The notes: a model not told the origin generated them from the letters alone. Numbered from the stretch's first letter, positions 9,219 through 19,462 are shown. The stretch: DNA of 64,000 nt from Peribacillus frigoritolerans (GCF_040250305.1 NZ_CP158190.1:3876001-3940000), one strand, 5' to 3'. Program-made: numbers and translations.

Positions 9219-10171
9219 TCAAGTCTATACGCTCTATTTTTAAATTGCCCCGAATAAGGCAACTCCAGTGCAGACAGTATCCGCTGCATGATATCAATTG
9301 AATCTATTTGTAAAAAGAGCCGTGCTTGTTTATTTGTTATATTGGGTTTTATAAGGAGAGCAAAATCGCGAAGAGCTTGAATGTGGGCATCCTTTGAAGT
9401 GTAAGAACAATGACTACAGGACCATTTGCCCCAGTGATATTGCATATGGAGAGCAGAGCATTCTGGACATTGAACGCTTTTGAGCAGATCTTGCTCATCG
9501 ATTTGATACAATTCGAGGATATCAGGATTATGCGGAGTGTTTTTTTGCAGAATCGTATTCGAAAGTCTATTGCTCTGCCTTTGGGTTAATTGCTTAGAAG
9601 AATATTTTTCATCGAGGGTATGAATTTTGGAGATCAGGGTTTCTTTTCCCGTGATTTTTTTGAAAATGGGGGTAAAACCTGGGGTAGTCCGGATGATGGT
9701 ATTCGAGTTTGCATTGGCAATGAGCGTTTCAATCGGCAGCGAGGGGAATTTGTGAAAAGTAAGCCAATCATTAAATCGGGATTTTTGCACGTCAACCTGG
9801 ATTAGCGGATCTAGATAAGCTTGTTCCTGTCCATCTTTTGTCCGAATCAATTGGGGATAGGTACGGTCAAAATAGAGCGTTCCCGCAAAGTTTTTTACTT
9901 CGATGATGATGCCGTAATTCCGGGTGATTATTAGGAAATCCATTTGAAAATAACGGCTCCCGTCGTAGCCTAACCTCAAATCATGAAATACTCGATATTC
10001 TTTCGGAAGATTCTTCAGTTCTTTTCCGATACTCCGCTCCCCGTTAAATCCTGTACGGATTTTCCGGAAATCGTTCCTTATTCTTTCCTGTTTTGGATGA
10101 TTTGCTGATAGCCTCCTGCTTAATGCCTCCAGTTTGAGCATTTTCATAGGCCTTTCACACGGTTTTAGCAT
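9200..10171 (-). CDS. NERD domain-containing protein with C-terminal zinc ribbon
   Basis: 323-residue protein with an N-terminal NERD (nuclease-related) domain at about residues 45-150; visible motifs are GERSIGKEL, YFQMDFLIITRNYGIIIEVKN (D...ExK of a PD-(D/E)xK-like fold) and a following YFDRTYPQL. Near residue 236 a CPEC/CSHC pair suggests a zinc ribbon, followed by a helical tail. The family is thought to act on nucleic acid; the role here is unknown. The last four residues and the stop come from a 21-bp repeat unit, so the C-terminus may have been reshaped by the repeat. No signal peptide. Confidence 0.85.
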   Translation of the reverse strand: MLKPCERPMKMLKLEALSRRLSANHPKQERIRNDFRKIRTGFNGERSIGKELKNLPKEYRVFHDLRLGYDGSRYFQMDFLIITRNYGIIIEVKNFAGTLYFDRTYPQLIRTKDGQEQAYLDPLIQVDVQKSRFNDWLTFHKFPSLPIETLIANANSNTIIRTTPGFTPIFKKITGKETLISKIHTLDEKYSSKQLTQRQSNRLSNTILQKNTPHNPDILELYQIDEQDLLKSVQCPECSALHMQYHWGKWSCSHCSYTSKDAHIQALRDFALLIKPNITNKQARLFLQIDSIDIMQRILSALELPYSGQFKNRAYRLDGLIHE

Positions 10172-10289
10172 CCATACATCAACTCCTTCTACTTTAGCTT
10201 CTTTGTTAATGCCCTTTTTTCCTGCTAAAACACTGAAATCAGGCGTATTATTGTGAGTTTGCTCGGTTTAATTCTTGTGATTTGTAGCT

Positions 10290-10545
10290 TACTTATGAGT
10301 TCTCGTCATTTACTCTTGAATTTGCGCCATTTACTCGTGAATTTGCACGAATGACTTGAGAGTTCCGCCGTTTACTCGTCAGTTTCCGCTTTACTCGTGA
10401 GTTCGCGGCATTTACTCGTGAATTTGCACGTTTTACTCGTGAGTTCCCGCCATTTACTCGTGAATTTACGTTTTACTCGTGAATTCTCACTATTTACTCG
10501 TGAATTCGCACCATTTACTCGTGAATACACGCATTTTCTCGTAAG
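10290..10545. repeat. Array of degenerate 21-bp repeats (right of the NERD gene)
   Basis: Eight exact copies of the core ACTCGTGA, mostly as TTTACTCGTGARTTNGCNCC, with several degenerate copies at the left side. Spacing is mainly 21 bp, with shortened units of about 19-20 bp. Same family and orientation as the array at 9114-9218. An open minus-strand frame through it is a by-product of the repeat. Confidence 0.85.
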
Positions 10546-10563
10546 TTCACTATTTTCACGCAC

Positions 10564-10592
10564 AAAAAAACCCATGTTATGTAACATGGGTT
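10564..10592 (-). terminator. Terminator of the 6S RNA gene
   Basis: The minus strand reads AACCCATGTTA-CAT-AACATGGGTT followed by T7, immediately after the 3' strand of the 6S RNA closing stem. Confidence 0.85.
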
Positions 10593-10604
10593 GCTTTGTA
10601 AGGT

Positions 10605-10799
10605 GTAAGAGTCCCAATTGTGCCGTTTACGCCTTTGTTTTGAACCCGCTCTCCGCAGGTGGGTGCTCGGTTCCTCGCGTTTGTAAGTCCTCTTCGAGGG
10701 AGGCTTTTACGCGGCCAGGAAACTAGTGCTCCCGGTAACTATAAGTGTTCGGTCAAAACTTATAGGTTAAAGAACGAACACATCAGGACTCTTACTTAT
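10605..10799 (-). ncRNA. bsrA: 6S RNA (RNA polymerase-binding regulatory RNA)
   Basis: Roughly 195-nt transcript whose ends pair (5' AAGAGTCCTGATGTG with 3' GGGACTCTT) and enclose a long imperfect stem with a central bubble, the 6S RNA architecture. The 5' segment AGTCCTGATGTGTT resembles B. subtilis 6S-1 RNA (BsrA), which also lies beside aspS. It would bind the sigma-A holoenzyme and act as a promoter mimic in stationary phase. A promoter (-35 TTGAAA, -10 TATGAT) and an intrinsic terminator flank it. The precise ends are inferred from the promoter and stem. Confidence 0.87.
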
Positions 10800-10806
10800 T
10801 GGAAAT

Positions 10807-10836
10807 ATCATATCATAATGCTTAACTCTGTTTCAA
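10807..10836 (-). promoter_or_regulatory. Sigma-A promoter of the 6S RNA gene
   Basis: On the minus strand TTGAAA (10836-10831) is followed by an 18-bp spacer and TATGAT (10812-10807). The expected start, about 7 nt downstream, falls at the 5' end deduced from the RNA's closing stem. Confidence 0.75.
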
Positions 10837-10878
10837 GAAAAAACACCTAGGTATTTTTTCATATTTTTCCCAAATGAA

Positions 10879-12648
10879 TTATTTTTTAAGTGCTGCAAGT
10901 CTTAGGTTAAGTTCGGCCAATTGCTTGTCACTTACAGTACTCGGTGCGTCAACGAGCAGGTCGCTTGCACTTGCTGTTTTCGGGAACGCGATGGTGTCGC
11001 GAAGGTTCGTGCGGCCTGCGAGCAGCATGACCATGCGATCCAGTCCAAGGGCGATTCCGCCGTGTGGAGGCGTTCCGTATTCGAATGCATCCATTAGGAA
11101 GCCGAATTGTGCGTTTGCTTCTTCTTCGGAGAATCCAAGTACTTTGAACATTTTTTCCTGAACGTCGCGTTCGAATATCCGCAGTGATCCACCGCCAAGT
11201 TCGTAGCCGTTCAGTACAAGGTCATATGCTTGGGCACGGACGCTTGCTGGGTCTGACTCCAATTTGTCCATGTCTTCACGGAATGGCATTGTGAATGGAT
11301 GGTGTGCTGCATAGTAGCGTCCTTCTTCTTCGTCATATTCAAATAATGGCCAGTCCGTCACCCATAGGAAGTTGAATTTGCTTTGATCGATCAAGCCTCT
11401 TTCTTTACCAAGCTTGATGCGTAGTGCTCCAAGCGCATCAGCTACTATGCCTTTCTTATCCGCCACGAATAAGATTAAATCGCCCACTTCGGCTTCCAAT
11501 ACAGATACTAATTGCTCTTGATCTTCAGCGAAGAATTTGGCGATCGGCCCTTTTACGCCGTCTTCTTCAACTTTCAGCCATGCAAGGCCTTTTGCACCGT
11601 AAATCGCTGCAAATTCAGCCAATCCATCAATGTCTTTACGGGAATAATCCGCATTTCCGTCCTTAACGACGATTGCCTTTACTTGTCCGCCGTTTGCAAC
11701 AGCGCCGGTGAACACTTTAAAATCACTGTCTTTGACGATTTCGGAAACATCTTTAAGTTCCATTCCGAAGCGTGTATCCGGTTTGTCGGATCCGTAACGG
11801 CTCATCGCTTCATTGTAGGTCATTCTAGGGAATGGCAGTGTTACGTCCAGTCCTTTAACATCTTTCATCACTTTAGCCATCATATTTTCTGCGGTCTTGA
11901 TGATATCTTCTTGGCTCATGAAGCTTGTTTCGATATCGATTTGCGTGAATTCAGGCTGTCTGTCAGCACGTAAGTCTTCATCACGGAAACAGCGGGCAAT
12001 TTGATAATAACGTTCGAAACCTGATACCATCAATAGCTGCTTGAAGATTTGCGGTGACTGCGGAAGTGCATAGAACTCCCCTTCGTGCACACGGCTAGGC
12101 ACTAAATAGTCACGTGCTCCTTCAGGTGTACTTTTTGTTAAGATAGGTGTTTCGATATCAAGGAAGCCTTCACCGTCCAAGTAATCACGGATGGCTTTTG
12201 TTGTTTGGTTACGCATTTTCAGCGTTTCGAACATCGCTGGACGACGGAGGTCCAAATAACGATATTTCAAGCGGATGTCTTCTGATACATCCGTTCTTTC
12301 ATCAATGATGAATGGTGGGGTCTTTGCTTCGTTTAAAATTGTAACGTTTTCGGCTTGAACTTCAACGGTCCCTGTTGTTACGTTCGGGTTGAAGTTGGCT
12401 TCATCACGTTTGATGACTGTCCCTTGGATATCAAGGACGTATTCATTACGGATTTTTTCGGCTGTTGCCAGCGCTTCTGCCGAAATGTCCGGATTGAAAA
12501 CGACTTGGACGACTCCGCTTCTGTCACGTAGGTCGATAAAGATGACACCGCCCAAATCCCGGCGTTTTTGTACCCATCCTTTTAATGTTACTTTTTCACC
12601 AATAGCTGCTTCTGTCACTTCACCATTGAAGTATGTTCTGCCAAACAT
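10879..12648 (-). CDS. aspS: Aspartyl-tRNA synthetase
   Basis: 589-residue class II aminoacyl-tRNA synthetase charging tRNA-Asp. An N-terminal OB-fold anticodon-binding domain ([20 protein letters not shown]) is followed by the class II core with motif 2 ([20 protein letters not shown]), the bacterial GAD insertion domain and motif 3 ([13 protein letters not shown]). The length is typical of bacterial AspRS. It follows hisS with a 12-base gap and no visible terminator, so both are under the T-box leader upstream of hisS. Confidence 0.97.
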   Translation of the reverse strand: MFGRTYFNGEVTEAAIGEKVTLKGWVQKRRDLGGVIFIDLRDRSGVVQVVFNPDISAEALATAEKIRNEYVLDIQGTVIKRDEANFNPNVTTGTVEVQAENVTILNEAKTPPFIIDERTDVSEDIRLKYRYLDLRRPAMFETLKMRNQTTKAIRDYLDGEGFLDIETPILTKSTPEGARDYLVPSRVHEGEFYALPQSPQIFKQLLMVSGFERYYQIARCFRDEDLRADRQPEFTQIDIETSFMSQEDIIKTAENMMAKVMKDVKGLDVTLPFPRMTYNEAMSRYGSDKPDTRFGMELKDVSEIVKDSDFKVFTGAVANGGQVKAIVVKDGNADYSRKDIDGLAEFAAIYGAKGLAWLKVEEDGVKGPIAKFFAEDQEQLVSVLEAEVGDLILFVADKKGIVADALGALRIKLGKERGLIDQSKFNFLWVTDWPLFEYDEEEGRYYAAHHPFTMPFREDMDKLESDPASVRAQAYDLVLNGYELGGGSLRIFERDVQEKMFKVLGFSEEEANAQFGFLMDAFEYGTPPHGGIALGLDRMVMLLAGRTNLRDTIAFPKTASASDLLVDAPSTVSDKQLAELNLRLAALKK

Positions 12649-12660
12649 GGTATTTCCCCC

Positions 12661-13932
12661 TTAAGCCTGTAGCTTTTTGAATTGTTCAACGAATGTAGCA
12701 AGATCCATCTGGACTTGTTCACCGGTTTCCATGAACTTCACATTGATTTTATTATTTGCCAATTCATCATCTCCGAGTGTCGCCACATATCTTGCTTCGA
12801 GGCGGTCGGCTGATTTGAATTGTGCTTTCACTTTACGGTCTTGATAGTCTTTTTCGACGGTAAAACCGGCATTCCGCAATTGATGGGCAAGTTTGACGGT
12901 ATAATCCTTGGCTGTTTCACCTAATGAAACAAGATAGCAGTCAATTCCCTTTTTGATCGGAAGCTCGATGTTTTCTGCTTGGAGGGCTGCAATCAGGCGT
13001 TCAATGCTAAGTGCAAAGCCGATTCCGGGTGTTTCCGGTCCGCCAAGTTCTTCAGCAAGCCCGTTAAAACGGCCGCCTCCGCAAAGTGTAGTGATGGCGC
13101 CAAAGCCTTCTGCATCACTCATGATTTCAAAGGCGGTATGATTATAGTAATCCAAGCCGCGCACTAGAGTCGGATCTTCGACGAAATCGATTTCCAAATC
13201 GGTTAAATGCTGTTTCACCTTTTCGAAATAAATACGGGATTCATCATTTAAATATTCAATGATGGATGGAGCCGTGTTCATCAATTCGTGACCGTGATCC
13301 TTTTTGCAATCCAGGATACGCAAAGGATTCTTTTCCAGACGGTTTTGACAATCGCCGCAAAACTCACCGATGCGGGGTTCGAAATGTTTGATTAACGCAT
13401 TGCGATGCGCTGTCCGGCTTTCCTTATCACCAAGGCTGTTGATCACAAGTTTCAGCTTTTTCAAACCAAGTTCCTTATACAGGTTCATTGCAAGTGACAG
13501 AACCTCTGCATCAATTCCGGGATCCTTACTTCCTAAAGCTTCGATGCCGAATTGAACGAACTGGCGGAATCGGCCTGCTTGCGGACGTTCGTACCGGAAC
13601 ATCGGCCCGATATAATAAAGCTTGACCGGTTGATTGGCCAACCCGAACATTTTGTTCTCGATATAAGACCGTACAACAGATGCGGTGCCTTCCGGACGAA
13701 GGGTTAAGTTCCTTTCACCGCGATCTTGAAATGAATACATCTCTTTTTGGACGATATCGGTTGTATCCCCTACACCACGTAAAAATAATTCCGTGTGCTC
13801 AAAAATTGGAGTGCGGATTTCTTTATATTGATAACGGTGACAGATCTCACGCGCCGTGTTTTCGATATACTGCCAAATTTCCGTTTGGCCCGGCAATAAA
13901 TCCTGGGTACCTCTAGGAATCTGAATAGACAT
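12661..13932 (-). CDS. hisS: Histidyl-tRNA synthetase
   Basis: 423-residue class II synthetase charging tRNA-His. It starts [16 protein letters not shown]; class II motif 2 ([17 protein letters not shown]), the histidine motifs LVRGLDYY and GGGRFNGL, motif 3 ([13 protein letters not shown]) and the C-terminal anticodon domain are all present. The start at 13932 is preferred over upstream in-frame codons that lie inside the T-box leader, because AAAGGAGG sits about 8 bases before this ATG. First gene of a hisS-aspS operon. Confidence 0.97.
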   Translation of the reverse strand: MSIQIPRGTQDLLPGQTEIWQYIENTAREICHRYQYKEIRTPIFEHTELFLRGVGDTTDIVQKEMYSFQDRGERNLTLRPEGTASVVRSYIENKMFGLANQPVKLYYIGPMFRYERPQAGRFRQFVQFGIEALGSKDPGIDAEVLSLAMNLYKELGLKKLKLVINSLGDKESRTAHRNALIKHFEPRIGEFCGDCQNRLEKNPLRILDCKKDHGHELMNTAPSIIEYLNDESRIYFEKVKQHLTDLEIDFVEDPTLVRGLDYYNHTAFEIMSDAEGFGAITTLCGGGRFNGLAEELGGPETPGIGFALSIERLIAALQAENIELPIKKGIDCYLVSLGETAKDYTVKLAHQLRNAGFTVEKDYQDRKVKAQFKSADRLEARYVATLGDDELANNKINVKFMETGEQVQMDLATFVEQFKKLQA

Positions 13933-13994
13933 TTGTGTTTCCTCCTTTAAAGCAAGACGCCCTTTCTGATACGGCGCTATACTGATTTTTTCCA

Positions 13995-14265
13995 AACAAA
14001 AAACTCCCGCCCCTTGTAACTTATATGTTACAAGGGACGAGAGTTTGGATATCCCGTGGTGCCACCCTAGTTGAAACACAAAAAAAAGTGCCTCCGCTCA
14101 AAAAACAGTTAACGCCTGTTTTACGTTCATCTCCTATTAAGTAAATCCGTTCGGAGTGAAGCCTACGGAGGGTTCTTTCATTAAGTCATCATGTGGAATG
14201 CTTTCAGCCTCGGCATTTCCTCTCTTTTCATGTGTTTCTTAATTACTCTTCTCCATCATTGGTTA
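13995..14265 (-). promoter_or_regulatory. T-box leader (tRNA-responsive riboswitch) of hisS-aspS
   Basis: The minus strand contains the T-box core AGGGTGGCACCACGGG (14068-14053), followed by a strong terminator hairpin (about 14045-13995; arms CCCTTGTAAC and GTTACAAGGG, then T6). Upstream lies a stem-I-like region. Uncharged tRNA binding would favour the antiterminator and read-through into hisS and aspS. Two possible specifier triplets lie close together: GAC (14187-14185, Asp) and CAC (14195-14193, His). I cannot fold stem I reliably enough to decide. Confidence 0.88.
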
Positions 14266-14346
14266 TTGCAGTAATAAGTCTGATATTTTATAATCATACG
14301 GACGTTAACATCAAATGTCAAGGCAGACTGAGGATTTTGTCTCATT

Positions 14347-14520
14347 TTATTGGTTCAAACGTTTTTTCAGATTTTTGATCGTCCGGACATTGACTCCGAA
14401 TTCAGATGCCAATTCAACAAGGTTTGCGCTTTGTTCCTTTTGGATGAAATCGTGAAAATCGACACCAAGTACTTGATTGCCTCCGCTTAAGCTCGTTTGA
14501 TCTTTTTCGCTGAATTTCAT
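14347..14520 (-). CDS. Small HTH-containing protein of unknown function
   Basis: 57-residue protein starting MKFSEKDQTSLSGG, with AGGAGGG eight bases before the ATG. The C-terminal half (ANLVELASEFGVNVRTIKNL) looks like a helix-turn-helix resembling sigma-factor region 4 or a small DNA-binding protein. It occupies the place between hisS and the cell-wall amidase where B. subtilis has the small gene yrzK, so it may be that orthologue. It is divergent from the amidase gene. Function unknown. Confidence 0.7.
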   Translation of the reverse strand: MKFSEKDQTSLSGGNQVLGVDFHDFIQKEQSANLVELASEFGVNVRTIKNLKKRLNQ

Positions 14521-14648
14521 GTGGTTCCCTCCTAGAGTTATATAAGCTCTATTCTTTCCTAAAAAAAATGTTTTTTGCACAGGGAAAGAGGGAAATTTTC
14601 ATTGAACGAGAATACATACATATAGACATTAAAAGGGAGAGACAACTT

Positions 14649-16418
14649 ATGAAGAAGAAATCGGGTTTATTCGGCCTGACACTTATGCTGATATTCTCAG
14701 CGATTTTCCCCGTCAATCACGCTTTTGGAAAAGATGAAGGGAAAAATATCGTGACGACCCAATTGGTCAATGTCCGTGAAGGTGCAGGTCTCAGTTTCCC
14801 TATCGTAAAAAAACTGGCAAAAGGGGAATCGTATCCCATCCTGAATGAAGATGGCGACTGGATCGAAATCCGGATTGGCGCCGGCAAAACGGGTTGGGTT
14901 GCCAATTGGCTAGTGGAGAGACAAACGGGGTCTGATACAGATCTGGTCAAAAAGGAATCCGGACAAGGTGTGATATCAGGCAGCTCGGTCCGCGTCCGTA
15001 CAGGTCCAGGCACTACATTTCAAACGGTTGGGTCCTTGAGTAAAGGTACAGCTGTTGACATCATCGAAAAAAATGAAAATTGGATAAAGATCAAAACGGC
15101 GGATATCGAAGGGTGGGTCTCTTCTGACTACCTTAATCTCCCCGCCGCATCAGGAAATGCAGCGAAAAAAGATTCAACTAAGAAAAAAGAAACGAATCAA
15201 TCCGTAAAAACCGGAGTAACTTTGGTGGATCGGCTCAATGTCCGTTCGGAACCGTCGAAAAGCAGTGCCACACTCGGAAAGCTGAATAAAAATACGGCAG
15301 TGACCGTTTACCGGGTTGAAAATGAATGGGCTGAAATTGATTTCCAAGGAGTCCGCGGTTGGGTAGCTGAACCCTACATACAAGTAAGCGAAGGTAAAGA
15401 AGACATGAAAAATGATCCGGCAGGCGCCACTGCAAGGGTGACCGCTACGGGTTTAAATGTCAGGAAAGAAGCCTCTCTCTCAAGCAAGGTCATCGGTTCG
15501 GTGAACAAGGATGAGACGTACGCCGTGCTGCAAACAAAGGGAAATATGACACAGATCAAGCTCTCCGGTTCGAAAAAGGGCTGGGTCGTGAGTTGGTATC
15601 TGGAAAAAGAGAATGTTGAACAAACGGTGAAGGAAAAAAAGGTTGATGTAAAAGGTAACAAGATTACCATCATTCATGATGGTACGATCCTTAGAAGCGA
15701 GCCTGATGGCAACTCGAAGATTGTCGAACAGGCCAATGCAGGTGAAACGTTCTCCGCATCAGGTATGGAAGGCGACTGGTATTCCATTAAACTGAAGAGC
15801 GGACAAACGGCTTATGTGGCCGGATGGATCGTGACGATCGAAGGGAATTCCGAGCAGATCCAACGACCTGGCGTTGAAAAATACTTAAAGGATAAAACCA
15901 TTGTGATCGATCCGGGCCATGGCGGCAGGGATAGCGGTACAATAGGCGTCGGTGGAACATTCGAGAAAAACCTGACGATTCGTACGGCAGAGCTGCTGCG
16001 GGACAAACTTCAGGCGGCAGGAGCTAAAGTGATCCTGACCAGAAGCGGAAATACCTATGTTCCACTCCCTTCCCGGGTCAGCACTTCTCATATACATAAC
16101 GCGGATGCTTTCATCAGCCTCCATTATGATAGCACCAAGGACCAGATCACCAGCGGGATAACCACATACTACTATCATGACTACCAGCGTGCATTGGCGG
16201 CTACACTGGCCAATTCACTCGGTACAACCATGCAGGTGCCCAATCGTGGATCACGTTACGGGAATTTTCATGTTACCCGCGAAAATAAACGGGTAGCTAC
16301 ACTTATTGAACTAGGTTATTTAAGCAATCCCGTGGAAGAATTGACGTTAACATCGAATGAGTATCAAGAAAAAATCACATCTGCCATCTATAATGGATTG
16401 GCGCGGTATTTTAAATAA
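14649..16418 (+). CDS. SH3-domain N-acetylmuramoyl-L-alanine amidase (YrvJ-like)
   Basis: 589-residue secreted cell-wall hydrolase. A signal peptide (about residues 1-27, ending ...NHAFG) precedes five bacterial SH3 (SH3b) repeats, each marked by LNVR or VRTG near its start and GWV near its end, and a C-terminal Amidase_3 domain (about residues 415-585) with the zinc-site motifs IDPGHGG, SLHYDS and LIELGYLSN. It cleaves the MurNAc-L-Ala bond of peptidoglycan; SH3b repeats probably anchor it in the wall. The start at 14649 is chosen for the signal peptide and the AGGGAGA site upstream. Confidence 0.93.
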   Translation: MKKKSGLFGLTLMLIFSAIFPVNHAFGKDEGKNIVTTQLVNVREGAGLSFPIVKKLAKGESYPILNEDGDWIEIRIGAGKTGWVANWLVERQTGSDTDLVKKESGQGVISGSSVRVRTGPGTTFQTVGSLSKGTAVDIIEKNENWIKIKTADIEGWVSSDYLNLPAASGNAAKKDSTKKKETNQSVKTGVTLVDRLNVRSEPSKSSATLGKLNKNTAVTVYRVENEWAEIDFQGVRGWVAEPYIQVSEGKEDMKNDPAGATARVTATGLNVRKEASLSSKVIGSVNKDETYAVLQTKGNMTQIKLSGSKKGWVVSWYLEKENVEQTVKEKKVDVKGNKITIIHDGTILRSEPDGNSKIVEQANAGETFSASGMEGDWYSIKLKSGQTAYVAGWIVTIEGNSEQIQRPGVEKYLKDKTIVIDPGHGGRDSGTIGVGGTFEKNLTIRTAELLRDKLQAAGAKVILTRSGNTYVPLPSRVSTSHIHNADAFISLHYDSTKDQITSGITTYYYHDYQRALAATLANSLGTTMQVPNRGSRYGNFHVTRENKRVATLIELGYLSNPVEELTLTSNEYQEKITSAIYNGLARYFK

Positions 16419-16428
16419 GAATTAGAAA

Positions 16429-16459
16429 AAAGCCAGCTTCGCATCGAAGCTGGCTTTTC
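16429..16459 (+). terminator. Terminator of the amidase gene
   Basis: AAAAGCCAGCTTC-GCATC-GAAGCTGGCTTTT: a perfect stem with a T-tract downstream and an A-tract upstream. It could act in both directions. Confidence 0.9.
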
Positions 16460-16462
16460 TAC

Positions 16463-16487
16463 AAAAAAAACCTGCCGCAGCAGGTTA
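16463..16487 (-). terminator. Terminator of relA-dtd
   Basis: The minus strand reads AACCTGCTGCGGCAGGTT followed by T-rich sequence, starting at the dtd stop codon. Together with the neighbouring plus-strand terminator it separates convergent genes. Confidence 0.85.
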
Positions 16488-16928
16488 TTTTTTGCTTTCA
16501 AGTATTAGTGTAACGGGACCGTCATTAGTAAGCTGAACATCCATCATGGCACCAAATTGACCGGTTTCCGTATGGACGCCTTTCTTGCGGAGTTCCTCGT
16601 TAAATGCCTCATATATTTCATTCGCCTCTTCAGGACGGGCGGCGTCCATGAAGTTCGGTCGACGGCCTTTGCGGCTATCGCCGTATAAGGTGAATTGTGA
16701 AACTGATAAAATCGAACCTCCCACATCCAAGAGTGAATGGTTCATCTTTTCATTTTCATCTTCAAATATTCTGAGATTTACAATCTTATCTGCCAAATAG
16801 GCGGCGTCATCGATGGTATCCCCATGGGTGACACCAACCAACAGGACGAGCCCGCTGTCGATTTGCCCGATTATTTGGTCTGCGACAACGACTTTTGCCG
16901 CTTTGGAACGTTGTAAAACAACACGCAT
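16485..16928 (-). CDS. dtd: D-aminoacyl-tRNA deacylase
   Basis: 147-residue cytoplasmic enzyme that hydrolyses D-aminoacyl-tRNAs (notably D-Tyr-tRNA), preventing D-amino acids entering protein. The two active-site motifs are present: SQFTLYGD (about residue 78) and the C-terminal NDGPVT. Length typical. It lies 15 bases after relA and is co-transcribed with it, as in B. subtilis. Confidence 0.96.
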   Translation of the reverse strand: MRVVLQRSKAAKVVVADQIIGQIDSGLVLLVGVTHGDTIDDAAYLADKIVNLRIFEDENEKMNHSLLDVGGSILSVSQFTLYGDSRKGRRPNFMDAARPEEANEIYEAFNEELRKKGVHTETGQFGAMMDVQLTNDGPVTLILESKK

Positions 16929-16943
16929 GGCAATAAAAACTCC

Positions 16944-19142
16944 TTAGTTCATGATCCTTCTAACGGAATAAACATCTGAAATTTGTTTGATACGGTCGAC
17001 GACCTTTTGTAAATGGGCAATGTTATGGATATAGATCGACATGTGAATGGTCGCCACCTTATTCCTGTCGGATTTACCCGAGACCGCCGAAATGTTGGTC
17101 TTGGTTTCATTGACGGCTTGCAGCACTTCGTTTAATAAGCCGCGACGGTCATAGCCGCTGATTTCAATTTCAACGATGTATTCCTTGCGTTCATTAATCG
17201 TACTTTCCCATTCAACCGGCACAAGGCGATGGTCGGCATCCCCGCTATCCAGATTTGGGCAGTCCTGTCTGTGAACTGAAACTCCACGGCCTTTGGTTAT
17301 ATAACCAACGATTTCGTCCCCTGGCACTGGGTTGCAACAGCGTGATAAACGGATAAGCAGGTTATCAATACCCGGTACCTGTACACCTGAGTCACGTTTT
17401 TTAGCTGTATTGGAGAAGGTTTTCAGATCGGCTACCGCTTCAGAAATATCCGCTTCTTGCTCGACCATTTTCTGCTTACGCCATTTTTCGGTAAGGCGGT
17501 TAGCTACCTGAAGGGCAGTGATTCCGTTATATCCGACTGCTGCATACATATCTTCTTCATTCAGGAAGTTGAATTTATCTGCAACACGCCTGATATTCTC
17601 GGCCGTCAGGATTTCCTTCAGGTCGAACTCCATATCCTTGATTTCCTTTTCAACAAGTTCTTTGCCTTTTTCGATATTTTCTTCCCGGCGCTGCTTCTTG
17701 AAAAATTGGCGGATCTTGTTTTTCGCCTGAGATGTTTGCGTTAGTTTAAGCCAATCCTGACTTGGACCATATGAATGCTTGGAAGTTAAGATTTCTATGA
17801 TGTCGCCAGTTTTCAGTTTATAATCCAGCGGTACCATTTTCCCATTCACTTTGGCACCAATCGTTTTGTTTCCGATTTCCGAATGAATCCGGTATGCGAA
17901 ATCTATCGGGTTGGATCCTGATGGCAGTTCGATGACATCGCCTTTTGGTGTGAAAATGAATACCATATCAGAAAAAAGATCTATTTTAAGGGATTCCATG
18001 AATTCCTCTGCATTAGTCGCATCATCCTGGAATTCAAGAATTTCCCGGAACCATGTCAATTTTTCTTCCAGTGAAGGCTGTTCACCGACATCTTTTCCTT
18101 CTTTATAAGCCCAGTGCGCGGCAACCCCGAACTCGGCAATGCGATGCATATCGGAAGTACGGATCTGCACTTCCAGCGGGTCGCCTTTCGGTCCGATCAC
18201 CGTCGTATGGAGCGATTGATACATATTCGGCTTCGGCATCGCAATATAATCTTTGAATCGGCCAGGCATCGGCTTCCAGCATGTATGGATGATCCCTAAA
18301 ACGGCATAGCAATCCTTTATGCTATTGACGACGATCCGAACTGCAAGCAAATCATAAATTTCGCTGAACTGCTTATTCTGCAAAGCCATTTTACGATAAA
18401 TGCTGTATATATGTTTCGGTCTCCCGGAAAGGTCAGCCTTAATATTGACTTCCTCAACGTTTTTACGCACTTCATCAATGACTTCTTCCAGATACTTTTC
18501 ACGTTCTGCACGCTTTTTCTTCATCAGGTTGACGATTCGGTAATACTGCTGAGGATTCAAATACCTTAGTGCAGTATCTTCAAGTTCCCATTTAATTGTA
18601 CTGATACCAAGACGATGAGCAAGCGGTGCGAAAATTTCCAACGTCTCGTTCGATATCCTTCTCTGCTTTTCCTGGGGCAGATGCTTCAAAGTCCGCATAT
18701 TATGAAGTCTGTCCGCAAGCTTGATCAAGATGACCCGTATATCCTGGGCCATAGCCACGAACATTTTCCGATGGTTTTCCGCCTGTTGCTCCTGCTGTGA
18801 TTTATACTTGATTTTCCCTAACTTTGTCACGCCATCCACAAGCATGGCGACTTCAGGACTGAAATTTTCTTCAATATCCTTCAGAGTGATCTCCGTGTCT
18901 TCAACAACATCATGTAAAAAACCTGCCGCAATGGTTGCAGGGTCCATTTCAAGTTCAGCCAGAATGCCCGCCACTTGAATCGGATGAATAATATACGGCT
19001 CTCCCGATTTACGGAATTGTTCTCGGTGAGCATACTCTGCATACTTAAACGCTCTATGAATAAATTCAGCTTCTTCCGGCTGAAGATATAAGCTGGCCCG
19101 TTCTACAACCTGCTCGGCAGTCAATATTTGATCATTAGCCAT
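16944..19142 (-). CDS. relA: Bifunctional (p)ppGpp synthetase/hydrolase
   Basis: 732-residue RelA/SpoT homologue (Rel), the main stringent-response enzyme. The N-terminal HD hydrolase domain is intact ([18 protein letters not shown]), so it can both make and degrade (p)ppGpp. The synthetase domain follows ([20 protein letters not shown]), then TGS (about residues 390-450, ending [15 protein letters not shown]), a conserved Cys motif ([13 protein letters not shown]) and a C-terminal ACT domain. The ATG is preceded by AAGGTG. Confidence 0.97.
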   Translation of the reverse strand: MANDQILTAEQVVERASLYLQPEEAEFIHRAFKYAEYAHREQFRKSGEPYIIHPIQVAGILAELEMDPATIAAGFLHDVVEDTEITLKDIEENFSPEVAMLVDGVTKLGKIKYKSQQEQQAENHRKMFVAMAQDIRVILIKLADRLHNMRTLKHLPQEKQRRISNETLEIFAPLAHRLGISTIKWELEDTALRYLNPQQYYRIVNLMKKKRAEREKYLEEVIDEVRKNVEEVNIKADLSGRPKHIYSIYRKMALQNKQFSEIYDLLAVRIVVNSIKDCYAVLGIIHTCWKPMPGRFKDYIAMPKPNMYQSLHTTVIGPKGDPLEVQIRTSDMHRIAEFGVAAHWAYKEGKDVGEQPSLEEKLTWFREILEFQDDATNAEEFMESLKIDLFSDMVFIFTPKGDVIELPSGSNPIDFAYRIHSEIGNKTIGAKVNGKMVPLDYKLKTGDIIEILTSKHSYGPSQDWLKLTQTSQAKNKIRQFFKKQRREENIEKGKELVEKEIKDMEFDLKEILTAENIRRVADKFNFLNEEDMYAAVGYNGITALQVANRLTEKWRKQKMVEQEADISEAVADLKTFSNTAKKRDSGVQVPGIDNLLIRLSRCCNPVPGDEIVGYITKGRGVSVHRQDCPNLDSGDADHRLVPVEWESTINERKEYIVEIEISGYDRRGLLNEVLQAVNETKTNISAVSGKSDRNKVATIHMSIYIHNIAHLQKVVDRIKQISDVYSVRRIMN

Positions 19143-19428
19143 TTAATCACCTTAACCCCACTTTAACTGCCACCGGATATGATCCGGATTGAGTATGATT
19201 GGTAGCACTTCCCTTTATTATTCTGCAAAACGTGACAATTTTTGCGAAAAAAAATAAATCCGCTTAAACGGATAAAAGTGCAAATAAACTTATTAGCAGA
19301 AAAACTCTTTATTATTACTATTATCGAAAAAAAAGGCAAGGATGTAAAGAGTTAAACGTGTATTTTATAAAGAATACTGCATTTTTTCACTGGAAATTCG
19401 ACAAAATCCAGAAAAAACGGGTAAAAAC
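19143..19428. other. Intergenic region upstream of relA
   Basis: AT-rich spacer between apt and relA. It must contain the relA promoter, but I could not single out convincing -35/-10 hexamers. No ORF and no conserved RNA structure seen apart from the apt terminator at its left end in transcription terms (19430-19460). Confidence 0.4.
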
Positions 19429-19429
19429 A

Positions 19430-19460
19430 GAAAGAGCACCCTGGTCAGAGTGCTCTTCTT
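19430..19460 (-). terminator. Terminator of recJ-apt
   Basis: The minus strand reads AGAGCACTCTGACCAGGGTGCTCTTTC: a GC-rich stem of 8 bp with a T-containing tail, immediately after the apt stop codon. Confidence 0.85.
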
Positions 19461-19462
19461 TA

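Noticed and set aside
9114..10545. CRISPR-like appearance of the 21-bp repeats
   Set aside because: Units are contiguous or nearly so, with no unique spacers of 30-40 bp, no cas genes and no leader.
10372..10617. 81-codon minus-strand frame across the right 21-bp array
   Set aside because: Its start lies within the 6S RNA gene and terminator, and its repetitive sequence follows directly from the 21-bp repeat (divisible by three). No ribosome site supports it.
10838..10860. AAAAACACCTAGGTATTTTT palindrome beside aspS as a terminator
   Set aside because: The stem has essentially no loop and few GC pairs; it is also inside the promoter region of the 6S RNA gene.
14568..14648. Longer N-terminus for the SH3-domain amidase
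   Set aside because: It would place a charged stretch before the signal peptide; the internal ATG at 14649 has the ribosome site and a normal signal sequence.
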